Assembly (NCBI RefSeq): GCF_007565055.1
Contig: NC_044565.1
Location: 45,767,711-45,831,710, forward strand
Direction of reading: 5' to 3'
DNA length: 64,000 nucleotides
DNA from: Rhinopithecus roxellana
Lineage: Eukaryota; Chordata; Mammalia; Primates; Cercopithecidae
Shown here: positions 44,951-56,598 of the stretch, piece after piece
How the letters are laid out: every line of letters begins with the position of its first letter
Numbering within the stretch: the first letter of the stretch is position 1
The notes under the pieces: generated by a model
Databases searched by the model: none
Told to the model about the DNA's origin: nothing
What the model saw: only the letters and a program-made list of their open reading frames with translations
Made by a program: the position numbers and the translations under genes

Positions 44951-45049
44951 GGAAAGGAAGGTGGAAAAAGCTATATTTCTGTACCTTCCTCTTAATGTTG
45001 CAGTGAACCTGAAACTTTTCCAATAAAATTGCCCTTTTAAAAAATTACT

Positions 45050-45367
45050 GGCCGGGTGCAGTGGCTCATGCCTGTAATCCCAGCATTTTGGGAGACTGAG
45101 GCTGGTGGATCACGAGGTCAGGAGCTCGAGACCAGCCTAGCCAATATGGTGAAACTCCGTCTCTACTAAAAATACAAAAATTAGCCAGGTGTGATGGTGC
45201 GTGCCTGTAGTTCCAGGTACTGGGGAGGCTGAGGCAGAAGAATGGCTTGAACCCAGGAGAGAGAGGTTGCAGTGAGCTGAGATCAGGCCATTGCACTCTA
45301 GCCTGGGCAACAGAGCAAGACTCTGTCTCAAAAAAAAAAAAAAAAGAAAGAAAAGAAAGAAAAAAAG
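45050..45367 (+). repeat. AluS-like, sense, full length
   Basis: It runs from 'ggccgggtgcagtggctc' to an A tail with AAAG repeats. Confidence 0.92.
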
Positions 45368-45372
45368 TTACT

Positions 45373-46102
45373 GATTTAGTTTGGGTCTGCATCTACATCA
45401 AATTTCATGTTGAATTGTAATCCCTAGTGTTGGAGGTGGGGCCTGGTGGGAGGTGATTAGATCATGGGGGTAGTTTCTCATGAATGATTCAGTACCATAC
45501 CCGTTGGTACTGTCCTCATGATGGTGAGTTTTCATGAGATCTGGTTGTTTAAAAGTGTGTGACACCTCCCCCAACTCCTCTCTCTCTCTCTTGTTCCTGT
45601 TCCGGCCATGTAAGATGCACCTTCTCCCTCTTTGTCTTCCACTATGAGTAAAAGCTCCCTGAGGGGCCGGGCACGGTGGCTCAAGCCTGTAATCCCAGCA
45701 CTTTGGGAGGCCGAGACGGGCGGATCACGAGGTCAGGCAATCAAGACCATCCTGGCTAACACGGTGAAACCCCGTCTCTACTAAAAAAATACAAAAAACT
45801 AGCCAGGCAAGGTGGTGAGCACCTATAGTCCCAGCTACTCCGGGAGGCTGAGGCAGGAGAATGGCGTAAACCCGGGAGGCGGAGCTTGCAGTGAGCTGAG
45901 ATCCGGCCACTGCACTTTAGCCTGGGCGACAGAGCGAGACTCCATTCCAAAAAAAAAAAAAAAACGTTCCCTGAGGGCTCCCAGAAGCAACTGCTATGCT
46001 TCCTGCACAGCCTGGAGAACCATGAGCCAATTAAACCTTTTTTCTTTATAAATTCCCCAGTCTCAGGTATTTCTTTGTAGCAATGTGAGAACCGACTGAT
46101 AC
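45373..46102 (+). repeat. MaLR (MST-type) LTR split by an AluY
   Basis: The left part starts 'agtttgggtctgcatctaca' and contains 'ggtgattagatcatggggg'; the right part ends 'gagaaccgactgatacag'. The intervening Alu is flanked by 'tccctgaggg'. No internal retroviral genes are present. Confidence 0.8.
45666..45964 (+). repeat. Young AluY inside MaLR LTR
   Basis: Close to consensus, with 'caagcctgtaat', 'ggcgtaaac' and 'gatccggccactgc', and a pure A tail. The direct repeat 'tccctgaggg' on both sides is the target duplication. Confidence 0.93.
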
Positions 46103-47176
46103 AGTGAGAAATCCTGGAAATGAAAAATTAGAGTTTAAGTTTTCAAAAACCTTAATAATTGAGATAATGGAATCCAGAATTGATATATTGAAAGAGTACT
46201 GGGAATTTACCCAAAACCCATTTTGGTGGAATAAAGAGATGCAAACACATTATAGAAAATATGGAAGATCCACTGGGCATCTCCAACATATATATAATGG
46301 AAGCACCAGAAAATAACATTGAAGAAATGGCATAAACTTTCCCAAAATAGAAAAAATACAGTAGCCTTCAGATTAAAAGCACCCACCAAGTGCTACATAG
46401 AATAAGTGGGCCAAATTTATGCTCAAGTAAAAAATCTACCCTTAAAATACCTATTTATATTTAAAATATTTAGAAGTCTAAATATAAGAACTTATACAAT
46501 GAGTTCAGTGTTCCTTAGCAGCTCCAAAACTCAATGGAAGACACATGTAAGTAAATTTTGAATTTCCAGTTAAAACTGGTTTGGAAATTATCTAACAATG
46601 TTAAATTTATCATGTCTTCCCTATTAATAAATTGCCTGTCCATTTCAATGATTCTGTGAAGTAATGATGTTGAAGTAACTCAAAAAGTTAAAATGGAGGA
46701 AAAAATAAAGTCAGCCATAGGGGAAATGAAATACTACTAATAAATTGCCTTTATTACCTGGAGGAAGGGCAAAGTTTTTATTAACCTTAGATTTTGATAA
46801 GTAAATTAGGCATGTTATAATGTATAGTATAATTACTAAAAGAATAAAACTGAAGTATATAACTACAAAGTTAATGATTTTAAAAAATATTGCCAATCCG
46901 GAAAAAAAGCAAACAAGGAGAGAAAAAAAATGACATGTCAAACATAAATAAAATAAAATAAAATAATTAAATAAAAATATGTCAATGTTTACCTTCAATG
47001 TAAATAGACTAGATGTTCCAGTGTTAGAAACAAAGATTTTTAACCTGGATTTCTAAAATGACATTGAGAAATTGAAAATTAAAAGATGCAAAAATCATAA
47101 ACCATGCAAATAACCATAAAAAAGCTGTGTGCGCTTATGTTAATATCACACAAAATCAACTTTAAGGAAGAAAAGT

Positions 47177-47477
47177 GTCCGGGTACTGTGGCTCATGCCT
47201 GTAATCCCAGCACTTTGGGAGGCCGAGACAGATGGATCACCTGAGGTCAGGGGTTCAAGACCAGCCTGGTCAACATGGTGAAACCCTCTCTCTACTAAAA
47301 ATACAAAAAATTAGCTGGGCATGGTGGTGGGTGCCTATAATCCCAGCTACTTGGGAGGCTAAGGCAAGAGAATCGCTTGAACCCAAAAGGCAGAGGTTAC
47401 AGTGAGGCGAGATCATGCCATTGCATTCCAGCCTGGGTGACAAGGCAAAACTCCATCTTAAAAAAAAAAAAAAAAAG
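47177..47477 (+). repeat. Alu, sense, full length
   Basis: From 'gtccgggtactgtggctc' to an A tail; AluS-like divergence. Confidence 0.92.
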
Positions 47478-47694
47478 TATTCTAAATAAAGAGGCTTCCT
47501 AATGATAAAATTTCAATTGACCAGGAAGATAAAATTTTAAATTTGTACACACCTAACATGGCCTCAAAATATGTGAAGCAAAAACTGATCTACAAAGATA
47601 AATAAAGGAACCCACAATCATACTAGGAGATTTAGCATACCTCTCTCAGTAAATGACAGAACATTTATTATCAATATTAAGCCATTTAACATTG

Positions 47695-47992
47695 GCTGGG
47701 CACGGTGACTCACACCTGTAATCCCAGCACTTTGGGAGGCCGAGGTGGGTGAATCACTTCAAGTCAGAAGTTCAAGATTAGCCTGGCTAACATGGCGAAA
47801 CCCTATCTCCACTAAAAATACAAAAATTAGCCAGGCATGGTGGCATGTGCCTGTAGTCCCAGCTACTCGGGAGACTGAGGCAGAAGAATTGCTTGAACCT
47901 GGAAGGAGGAGGTTGCAGTGAGCTGAGATCACCACACAGCATTCCAGCCTGGGCAACAGAGCAAGACTCTGTCTCAAAACAACAAAAAAAGA
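47695..47992 (+). repeat. Alu, sense, full length
   Basis: From 'ggctgggcacggtgactc' to 'gactctgtctcaaaac' and an A-rich tail; AluS-like. Confidence 0.92.
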
Positions 47993-49357
47993 CATTTAAT
48001 ATTAACATTAAAAAGATTACATTTCTTCCCCAATTTATGTAAGACAAACATAGAAAAATGAGGACAAAAGATGTGAACAACACAATTAACAAACTGACTT
48101 ACTAGATGTACCAGACATACATAGAACACTGACTCCAAATGTAGATGTACACAAGAAATATTTACAAAAAGTTCCCATATACTGGACCATAAAGCAAGTC
48201 TTAACAAATTTCAAAGGACTAAAATCACACAAAGAATATTCTGTGACCACTATACATTTTGGAAAGATAACTACAAAAATTGCCATTTTTTTGAGAAATA
48301 ATGAAATGGGCCAAAGAAAACAAATAATGAGAGAAATTAGAAAATAATTTAAATTGAATGATAATGTACAAACTTGAATACCAGAACTTTAAGATACAAC
48401 TAAAAGAATACTTAGAGGGAAACATATAACTTAAACTGAGTATGTCAGGAAATTATAAGGACTAAAAATTAGTAAGCTAAGCATGTGTCTCTAGAAATAA
48501 GAAAAAGAAAACTGAAGAAAAGAAGGAAATAAATAATAAGGACAGAGTAGATAGAAATTAAATAAAAAACAATGGACAAAAGCCAATAAAGTCAAAAGGT
48601 CTTTCTTCAAGAAAAACTAACAAAATTGACAAACCTTTGGTGAAACTGATCAGGAAAAAATAAAAAAGGAATGAATAACAAATATCAAAGGTAAAGAAGG
48701 TAACCGCTACTTATGCTACACACATTAAACAAATAATAAGAGCATATTATTGACAGATTTTTGTCAATAAATTTTAAATTTTAGATGAAATTTTATAAAA
48801 ACCTAGAGGAATATCATATGTAAAACTGACATCAGAAGAAATAGAAAATATTGAATCCTATAAACAGTAAAGAAGTTAAATCAGTAGTCACAGTGTGCCC
48901 ACAAAGAAAACTCCAGGTCCAGATGATTTTACTGGTGAGTTTTAACAAACACACAAAGAATTAATAATTCCCAATATATACCACCTCTTCCAGAGAATAG
49001 AAAAATAGAAAATATTGTCCAACTCATTTCATATGGCTAGCATAATTGTGATACCAAAACCTAACAATGATATTATAAAGAAAAGAAAATTACAGGCCAA
49101 CCTCACTTATGAGCTATGATGGTTAATTTTATGTGTTAATTTGGGTGGGTCATGGAGTGCGTGGATTAAACATTGTCTCTAGATGTGTCTGTAAATGTGT
49201 TTTTGGATGAGATTAGCATCTGAACAAACAGATTGTCTTCCGCAACATGGTTGAGTATCATCCAATCCACTGAGGGCCTGAGTAGAATAAAAGCTGGAAG
49301 AAGGAGGAATTCACCTTACTTACTGGTTGAGTTGCCACATCTCATTTCTTTTTTCTG

Positions 49358-49663
49358 ATTTTTTTTTTTTTTTTTTTTTTTGAGATGGAGTCTCGCTCTG
49401 TCACCCAGGCTGGAGTGCTGTGGCCGGATCTCAGCTCACTGCAAGCTCCGCCTCCCGGGTTCACGCCATTCTCCTGTCTCAGCTTCCCGAGTAGCTGGGA
49501 CTACAGGCGCCGCCGCGTCACCCGGCTAGTTTTTTGTAGTTTTTAGTAGAGACGGGGTTTCACCGTGTTAGCCAGGATGGTCTCGATCTCCTGACCTCGT
49601 GATCCGCCCGTCTCGGCCTCCCAAAGTGCTGGGATTACAGGCTTGAGCCACCGCGCCCGGCCT
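49358..49663 (-). repeat. AluY, antisense (1 of 3)
   Basis: T tail, 'gagatggagtctcgctctg', 'gtggccggatctcagctc', ending 'ggcttgagccaccgcgcc'. These are the reverse complements of the monkey-type AluY variants. Confidence 0.94.
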
Positions 49664-49665
49664 GA

Positions 49666-49967
49666 TTTTTTTTTTTTTGAGACAGAGTCTGGCTCTGTCT
49701 CCCAGGCTAGAGTGCAGTGGCGGGATCTCAAGCTCACTGCAAGCTCCGCCTCCCGGGTTCACACCATTCTCCTGCCTCAGTCTTCCAAGTAGCTGGGAAT
49801 ACAGGCACCAGGCACCCGCCACCACGCCCAGCTAATTTGTTGTATTTTTAGTAGAGATGGGGTGTCACCATGTTAGTCAGGATGGTCTTGATCTCCTGAC
49901 CTCGTGATTCGTCCGCCTTGGCCTCCCAAAGTGCTGGGATTACAGGCACATGCCACCGCACCCAGCC
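49666..49967 (-). repeat. AluY, antisense (2 of 3)
   Basis: It starts at a T tail directly after the previous copy and ends 'gccaccgcacccagcc'. Slightly more diverged. Confidence 0.93.
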
Positions 49968-49968
49968 C

Positions 49969-50274
49969 TTTTTTTTTTTTTGAGACAGAGTCTTGCTGTG
50001 TTGCCCAGGCTGGAATGCAATGGTGTGATCTTGGCTCACTGCAAGCTCTGCCTCCTGGGTTCACACCATTCTCCTGCCTCAACCTCCCAAGTAGCTGGGA
50101 CTACAGGTGCCCACCACCACACCTGGCTAATTTTGTGTGTGTCTGTGTGTTTTTAGTAGAGACAGGGTTTCACCATGTTAGCCAGGATGGTCTCAATCTT
50201 CTGACCTTGTAATCCGCCCACCTCAGCCTCCCAAAGTGCTGGGATTACAGGCGTGAGCCACCACGCCTGGCCTG
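49969..50274 (-). repeat. AluY, antisense (3 of 3)
   Basis: A T tail follows the second copy immediately; the element ends 'gagccaccacgcctggcc'. It contains a TGTG expansion near 50135-50150. Confidence 0.93.
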
Positions 50275-51436
50275 CCACATTTCATTTCATCTAATGTCAT
50301 CAGGCCTTCGGACTCTGACTGAATTACACTACCAGCTTTCCTATGTCTCTAGCTTACCAACAGCATATCGTAGGACTTCTCAGCCTCCATAACTGCATGA
50401 GTCATTCCACATAATAAATCTCCTTTTGTGCATATATTTGTTTTGTTTCTCTAGAGAACCCTAATATATGAGCACAGATGCAAAAATCCTGAGCTAATAG
50501 TTTGCTCTACTGGATTGGCAAATACAATCTAGCAACCTATAAAAACAGATCATGATCAAGTTGAATTTATCCCATTTATCCCAGAAACGTATGGTTGGTT
50601 TAATATTCAAAAATTAATTAATGTTTTTCACTATGTTAACAGATTAAAGGAGAAAAAAGTCATATGGTCATCTCAATATAGGCAGATAAAAGTACTTAAC
50701 ACACTTTAACATCCATTTATGATTTCATCAAATAAAGCTCTGTGCAAACTAACAACAGAAGAAATCTTCTTTAATTTGATGAAGGATATTTGTAAAAACA
50801 TACTGTAAACATCGTACTTAAATGCTGAAAGTTTTTCATTTGAGATCAGGAACAAGACAAGAAAGTCTGCTATCACTGTTTCTAGTCAACATTTCACTGG
50901 AGGGCCCAGCCATGAGGGAAAAAAAAAGAAATTAAAGGTAAGAAATTAAAGTAAAGGAAAAAACATAATTATGATTATTTACAGCTGATAATGATTATAT
51001 ACAAAAATCCAAAAATATATATAAATTAATTGTTGGCATTTAGAACAAGCAAGTTTAGCAAACATTTTAGATAATAAATCAATATATAAAAATCTATTTA
51101 TTTACACCACCAACAAATAGAAATTTTAATTTTATAAAAGATACCATTTACAATAGCATTAAAATATTACCAGTTACTTAGGAATAAATCTAATAAAGAT
51201 GTTTAAGACCTTTATAGAGAAAATTATAAAACCTTGTTGAGAGACCTTAAAGAAAAGTAATATAGAGGAGACTGTCCAAGGATTGGAACAGTCAATATTA
51301 AAAATATGGCATTTCTTCCACAATTTATGCATAAATTCAATGCAATCTTATCAAAATCATAAGTTTTTATGGAATTTGACAAACTGCTTTTAAAATTAAT
51401 ATAGAAATGCAAAACGCCAAAACAATCAAGGCACTT

Positions 51437-51900
51437 GTATTAGTTTTCTAGAGATGCTATAACAAAGAACACCACAACCAAGTGGTACTGGCTTCAAAAA
51501 GAAGTTTATTGTCTCACAGTTCTGATGGCTACAAGTTCAAAATTGAGGTATTTCCTGGTTGATGCTTCCCCTGAAGCCTGTACAGAGAATCCTTCCTTGT
51601 TTTTTCTCAGCTTCTGGTGGTTTCCTGGCAGTCTTTAATTTTCCTTGGCTTGCAGCTGCGTAACTCCAACCTGCCTTCATCGTCGCATAGCATTCTCCTT
51701 GTGTGTTTCTGTCATCACATAGCCCTCATCGTACAAGGACATCATTTGTGCTGGATTAGGGGCCCACCCTACTCCAACATGTCCTCATTTTAACTAATGA
51801 GGACATTATCTGCAATTACTTTATTTCCAAATAAGGTCACATACTGAGATATGAAAACTTCAACATATGTTTTTGGGGGAGACACAATTCAGACTATAAC
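51437..51900 (-). repeat. MLT1-type LTR, antisense, in the L1M
   Basis: 'tgtattagttttctagagat', 'gtttattgtctcacagttct' and 'ggggagacacaattcagact' are in the order of an antisense MLT1 LTR. 'cacttg' occurs at both edges as a possible target duplication. Confidence 0.8.
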
Positions 51901-52765
51901 AAAACACTTGAAGACAAAGAACAAAGAGAAAGATGTGCGTTACTAGACATCAAGATATATTACAAAGCTATAGTGAGTAAGACAATGTTGTATTGGCACA
52001 TGCATAGGGAAATAGATGAATATACACAGAAAGACAACTCACAAACAGCTCAGAAACAGACTTGTGTGAAATTTGATTTATGACAGAGATGTCATTGCAC
52101 AGCAGTGGAGACGGAATGGACTTTCCAATAAATAATACTGCATAATGAAAAAATGAAATTAGACCCCTCTTTCACAGCATATGGAAAAATAAAACACAAT
52201 GGATGTGAGAATAGAATACACACAGAATGGTTTCTTCTTGACCTTGGACTAGGGAAGGATTTCCTAAATGAACACAAAACCACTCATTATGAAGAAAAAG
52301 ACTGACAAAATTAATTTTAGAACTTCTACTTATAAAAGGCAATACAGAAAGAGCAAAAAGTCAACCCTCAGAGTAAGAAAAGATATTTGCAACATATACA
52401 CGGGCATAACTTTGGAGACAGTGCCGGTTCAGTTACACACCACCTCAATAAAACTGATATTACAATAATATGAGCCACACAATTGCAATAATATGAGCCA
52501 CCCAGTGTATATGAAGTTGTATTTATATTATACATAGTCTAATTCAATGTACATAGCATTATGTCTGAAAAAAACAATGTATGTACTTTTATTTTTAAAA
52601 ATGCGTTATTGCTAAAAAGTGCTAATGATCATCTAGGCCTTCAGCAAGTAATAATCTTTTTGCTGGTAGAGAGTTTTGCCTCAATGTTGATGGCTGCTGA
52701 CTGATCAGAATGGTGGCTGCTGAAGGTTGGGTGGCTGTGGCAATTTCATAAAACAAGACGACAAT

Positions 52766-53075
52766 GAGCCAGGCGTGGTGGCTCATGCCTGTAATACCAG
52801 AACTTTGGGAGGCCAAGGCGGGAGGGTTATTTGAGACTAGGAGTTTGAGACCAGCCTAAGCAACATAGTGAGACCCTATGTCTATTAAAAAAAAGAAAAA
52901 AAATTTACATAGCTGGGTTTGGTGGTACGTACCTGTAGTCCTAGCTACTTGGGAGGCTGAGGCAGGAGGACTGCTTGATTCCAGGAGTTTGAGATTACAG
53001 TGAGCGATGATTGCACCACTGCTTTACAGCCTGGGTGACAGACAGCAAGATCCTGTCTCAACAACAATAACAACA
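52766..53075 (+). repeat. AluJ-like in Tigger1
   Basis: From 'gccaggcgtggtggctcatg' to 'gatcctgtctcaacaac'. The repeats 'acaagacgacaat' and 'aaaagacaacaat' flank it as an eroded target duplication. Confidence 0.88.
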
Positions 53076-53120
53076 AAAGACAACAATCAAATTTGCTTTG
53101 CTGCATTGATTAGCTCTTTT

Positions 53121-53152
53121 CACACACACACACACACACACATACACACACA
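53121..53152. repeat. (CA)n microsatellite
   Basis: About 15 CA units with one TA interruption. Confidence 0.93.
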
Positions 53153-53632
53153 AAATTTATGCAATGTTGTTTGATAGCATTTCACCCACAGAAGAACTTC
53201 TTTCAAAATTGGAGTCAATCTTCTCAAACCCTGCCACTGCTTTATCAAGTAAGTTTATGTAATATTCTAAATCCTTTGTGGTCATTTAAACAATTGTTTA
53301 CAACATCTTTAGCAGGAGTAGGTTCCATATCAAGAAACCACTTTCTTTGCTCATTCATAAGAAGCAACTCTGCATTTAAGTTTTATCATGAGAGTCCAGC
53401 AATTCGGTCACATCTTCAGGCTCCACTTCTAGTTCTCTTGCTATCTCCACCATATCTGCAAATACTTCATCCACTGAAGTCTTGAACCTCTCAAAGTCAT
53501 CTATGAGGGTTGGAATCAACTTCTTCCAAATTCCTGTTAATATTGATATTTGACCTTGTCTCATGAATCAAAAGTGCTCTTAATGGCTTCTAGAGTAGTG
53601 AATCCTTTCCAGCAGGTTTTTCTTTTTTTTCC

Positions 53633-53826
53633 AGTGTCTGATGAGGGCTACTCTCTGCATTAAAGGTGGCACCTTCCTGTTGCATCCTCGCATGGCAGAA
53701 GGGGAAAGCAGTCTCCCCACAGCCTCTTTTATAAAGGCACTAATCCCATTTGTGAGGGCTCCACCCCTCTGCCCCAATCACCTCCCAAAGACCCTACCTC
53801 CTAGTACCATCACCTTGAGGGTTTTC
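53633..53826 (-). repeat. MLT1-type LTR fragment, antisense
   Basis: 'ttttataaaggcactaatcc' and 'caatcacctcccaaagaccc' match the antisense MLT1 body. It is truncated by the L1 on its right. Confidence 0.65.
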
Positions 53827-54667
53827 TTTTTTTTTTTTTTTTTTTCCTCTTCAGTTTGTATTTTAAGTTCAGGAGTACATGTGCAGGATGTCCATGTTTG
53901 TTACATAGGTAAATGTGTGCCATGGTGGTTTGCTGCACAGATCATCCCATCACCTAGGTATTAATCCCAGCATCCATTATTCTTCCTGATGCTCTTCCTC
54001 CCCCAATCCCCCACAACAAGCCTTAGTGTATGTTGTTCCCCACCACGTGTCCATGTGTTCTCATCATTCAGCTCCCACTTATATATAAGTGAGGACATGC
54101 AGTGTTTGGTTTCCTGTTCTTATGTTACTTTCCTGAGGATAATGGCTTCCAGCTCCATCCATGTCCCTGCAAAGGACATAATCTCATTCCTTTTTAGGAC
54201 TGCACAGTATTCCATGGTATATATGTACCACATTTTCTTTATCCAGTCTATCATTGATGGGCATTTGGGTTGATTCCATATCTTTGCTATTGTGAATATT
54301 GCTGCAATGAACATACACATGCATATATATTTATAATAGAATAATTCACATATTTGGGGGTACACACCTAGTAATGGGATTGCTCAGTCAAATGGTATTT
54401 CTGCCTCTAGATCTTTGAGAGGTTGCCACACCATCTTCCACAATGGTTGAACTAATTTACACTCCCATCAACAGTGTAAAAGTGTTCCTTTATCTCTGCA
54501 ACCTTGCCAGCATCTGTTGTTTCTTGACTTTTTAATAATACTCATTTTAGCTGGCATTAGATGGTATCTCATTGTGGTTTTGATTTGCATTTCTCTAATG
54601 ATCAGTGATATTGAGCTCTTTTTCATATGTCTGTTCATGTCCTTTGACCAATTTTTAATGGGGTTGT

Positions 54668-55263
54668 TTTTTGTTTGTTTTTTGAGACAGAGTCTCACTC
54701 TATTGCCCAGGCTGGAGTGCAGTGGCGAGATCTTGGCTCACTGTAACCTCCGCCTCCCAGGTTCAAGTGATTCTCCTGCCTCAGCCTACCAAGTAGCTGG
54801 GATTACAGGCGTGTGCCACCACGCCCAGCTAATTTTTGTTTTTTTTTTTTTTTTTTTTGAGACGGAGTCTCGCTCTGTCCCCCAGGCTGGAGTGCAGTGG
54901 TGCGATCTCGGCTCACTGCAAGCTCCACCTCCCAGGTTCCCTCCATTCTCCTGCCTCAGCCTCCCGAGTAGCTGGGACTACAGGCGCCCGCCACCTCGCC
55001 CAGCTAATTTTTTGTATTTTTAGTAGAGACAGGGTTTCACCGTGGTCTCGATCTCCTGACCTTGTGATCCTCCCGCCTCAGCCTCCCAAAGTGCTGGGAT
55101 TACAGGCGTGAGCCACCGCGCCCGGCTTAATTTTTGTATTTTTAATAGTGAAGGGGTTTCACTATGTTGGCCAGGCTGGTCTCGAACTCCTGACCTCAAG
55201 TAATCCTCCCGCCCTGGCCTCCCAAAGTGCTGGAATTACAAGTGTGAGCCACCATGCCTGGCC
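54668..55263 (-). repeat. AluS, antisense, split by another Alu
   Basis: The outer parts are 54668-54836 and about 55132-55263, together one full Alu. L1 sequence 'ttgttttt' borders both sides. Confidence 0.9.
54837..55131 (-). repeat. AluY inserted in an AluS
   Basis: A long T tail and 'gagacggagtctcgctctg' to 'ccaccgcgcccggc'. 'taatttttg' is duplicated at 54830-54838 and 55127-55135 as target site. Confidence 0.93.
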
Positions 55264-55487
55264 TTGTTTTTAATCTTGTAAATTTAAGTTTCTTGTAGAC
55301 TGGATGTTAGACCTTTGTCAAATGGATAAATTGCAAAAATGTTCTCTCATTCTGTAGATTGTTCACTCTGATAGTTTCTTTTGCTGTGCAAAAGCTCTTT
55401 AGTTTAATTAGACCCCACTTGTCAATTTTTGTTTTTGTTGCAAATGCTTTCAGCATTTTTGTCATGAAATTTTTGTCTGTGCCTATG

Positions 55488-55762
55488 TCTCGCTCTGTCA
55501 CTCAGGCTGGAGAGAAGTGGCGCGATCTCGGCTCACTGCAACCGCCACCTCCCGGGTTAACGCCATTCTCCTGCCTCAGCCTCCCGAGTAGCTGGGACTA
55601 CAGGCGCCTGCCACCATGCCCGGTTAATTTTTTTTTGTATTTTTAGTAGAGACGGGGTTTCACCATGTTAGCCAGGATGGTCTCAATCTCCTGACCTTGT
55701 GATCCGCCCGCCTCGGCCTCCCAAAGTGCTGGGATTACAGGCGTGAACCACCGTGCACGGCC
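55488..55762 (-). repeat. Alu lacking its 3' tail
   Basis: The copy begins at 'tcgctctgtcactcaggctg' without T tract or the last about 15 bp of Alu, and ends normally at 'cgtgcacggcc'. The L1 around it also skips a short segment at the junction. Confidence 0.85.
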
Positions 55763-56220
55763 TCTTCTAGAGTTTTTATAGTTTTGGGTTTAACATTTAA
55801 GGCTTTAATCCATCTTGAGTTAATTTTTCTATATGGTGTAAAGAAGGTGTCCAGTTTCACTTTTCTAAACATGGCTAGCCAGCACTCCCAGCACCATTTA
55901 TTAAATAGGAAGTCCTTTCACCATCGCTTGTTTTTGTCAAGTTTGTTGAAGATCAAATGGTGTAGGTGTGCAGTCTTGTTTCTGAGTTCTCTATTCTATT
56001 CCATTGGTCTATGTGCCTATTCTTGTACCAGCATCATACTGTTCTGGTTACTATAGCTCCGTAGTACAGTTTGAAGTCAGGGAGCATTATGCCTGCAGCT
56101 TTGTTCTTTTTGTTTAGGATTATCTTGGCTATTCGGGCTCTTTGTGGTTCCATATGAATTTTAAAATAGTTTAATTCTGTGAAGAATGTCAGTGGTAGTT
56201 TAATGGGAATAGCACTTAAT

Positions 56221-56598
56221 CTATAAACTACATTGGGGCAGTATGGTCATTTTCATGATATTGATTCTTCCTGTCCAATGAATGTGGAATGGTTCTCCAT
56301 TTGTGTCCTCTCTGATTTCTTTGAGCAGTGATTTGTAGTTCTCTTTGAAGAGGTCCTTCACTTCCCTTGTTAACTGTATTTTTATGTATTTTATTCTTTT
56401 TGTAGCAATTGTGAATGGGACTTCATAATTTTTAAGGGCTCTGGGATTTAGGAAATGGTAAATGAGCACAGGCTTCAACTTAAAGTCACCAGCTGCATCA
56501 GCCTTTAACAAGTGAGTCAGCCTGTTCTTCGAAGCTTTGAAGCCAGGCATTAACTTCTCCTCTCTAACTGTGCAAGTCCTCATGGCATCTTCTTCCAA
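56221..56598 (-). pseudogene. Chimeric Tigger1-L1 open frame, 125 codons
   Basis: The first about 58 codons on the minus strand are Tigger1 transposase ('MPGFKASKNRLTHLL'), and from near 56422 on the frame reads antisense L1 ORF2 ('KDLFKENYKSLLKEI', 'GRINIMKM'). The junction keeps frame by chance. No promoter is evident and I do not regard it as a functional gene. Confidence 0.75.

Larger units (their letters stand above)
49117..50468 (+). repeat. ERVL (MLT2-type) LTR split by three Alus
   Basis: The left part (49117-49335, 'tgatggttaattttatgtg', 'catccaatccactgagggcc') and right part (about 50276-50468, 'cttctcagcctccataactg', 'gagaaccctaatata') make one LTR. 'atgagc' lies at both edges (about 49109-49114 and 50468-50473) and would be the target duplication in the L1M. 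Confidence 0.75.
53827..56422 (-). mobile_element. 5'-truncated L1, antisense, inside Tigger1
   Basis: A T tail at 53827-53846 leads into L1 3' UTR and ORF2 in antisense (53827-54667, 55264-55487, 55763-56422). The 5' end stops within ORF2 at about 56422 against Tigger1. Three Alus interrupt it. It has no functional frame. Confidence 0.85.

Noticed and set aside
53376..53564. Minus-strand frame with conserved-looking acidic helix
   Set aside because: It is a fragment of Tigger1 transposase, not a domesticated host gene: it is short, broken and flanked by the rest of the dead element.
54517..55023. A 168-codon plus-strand frame with a hydrophobic start
   Set aside because: It is a fusion of antisense L1 and two Alus. 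The familiar Alu peptide 'CSGEILAHCNLRLPGS' type sequence identifies it as repeat translation.
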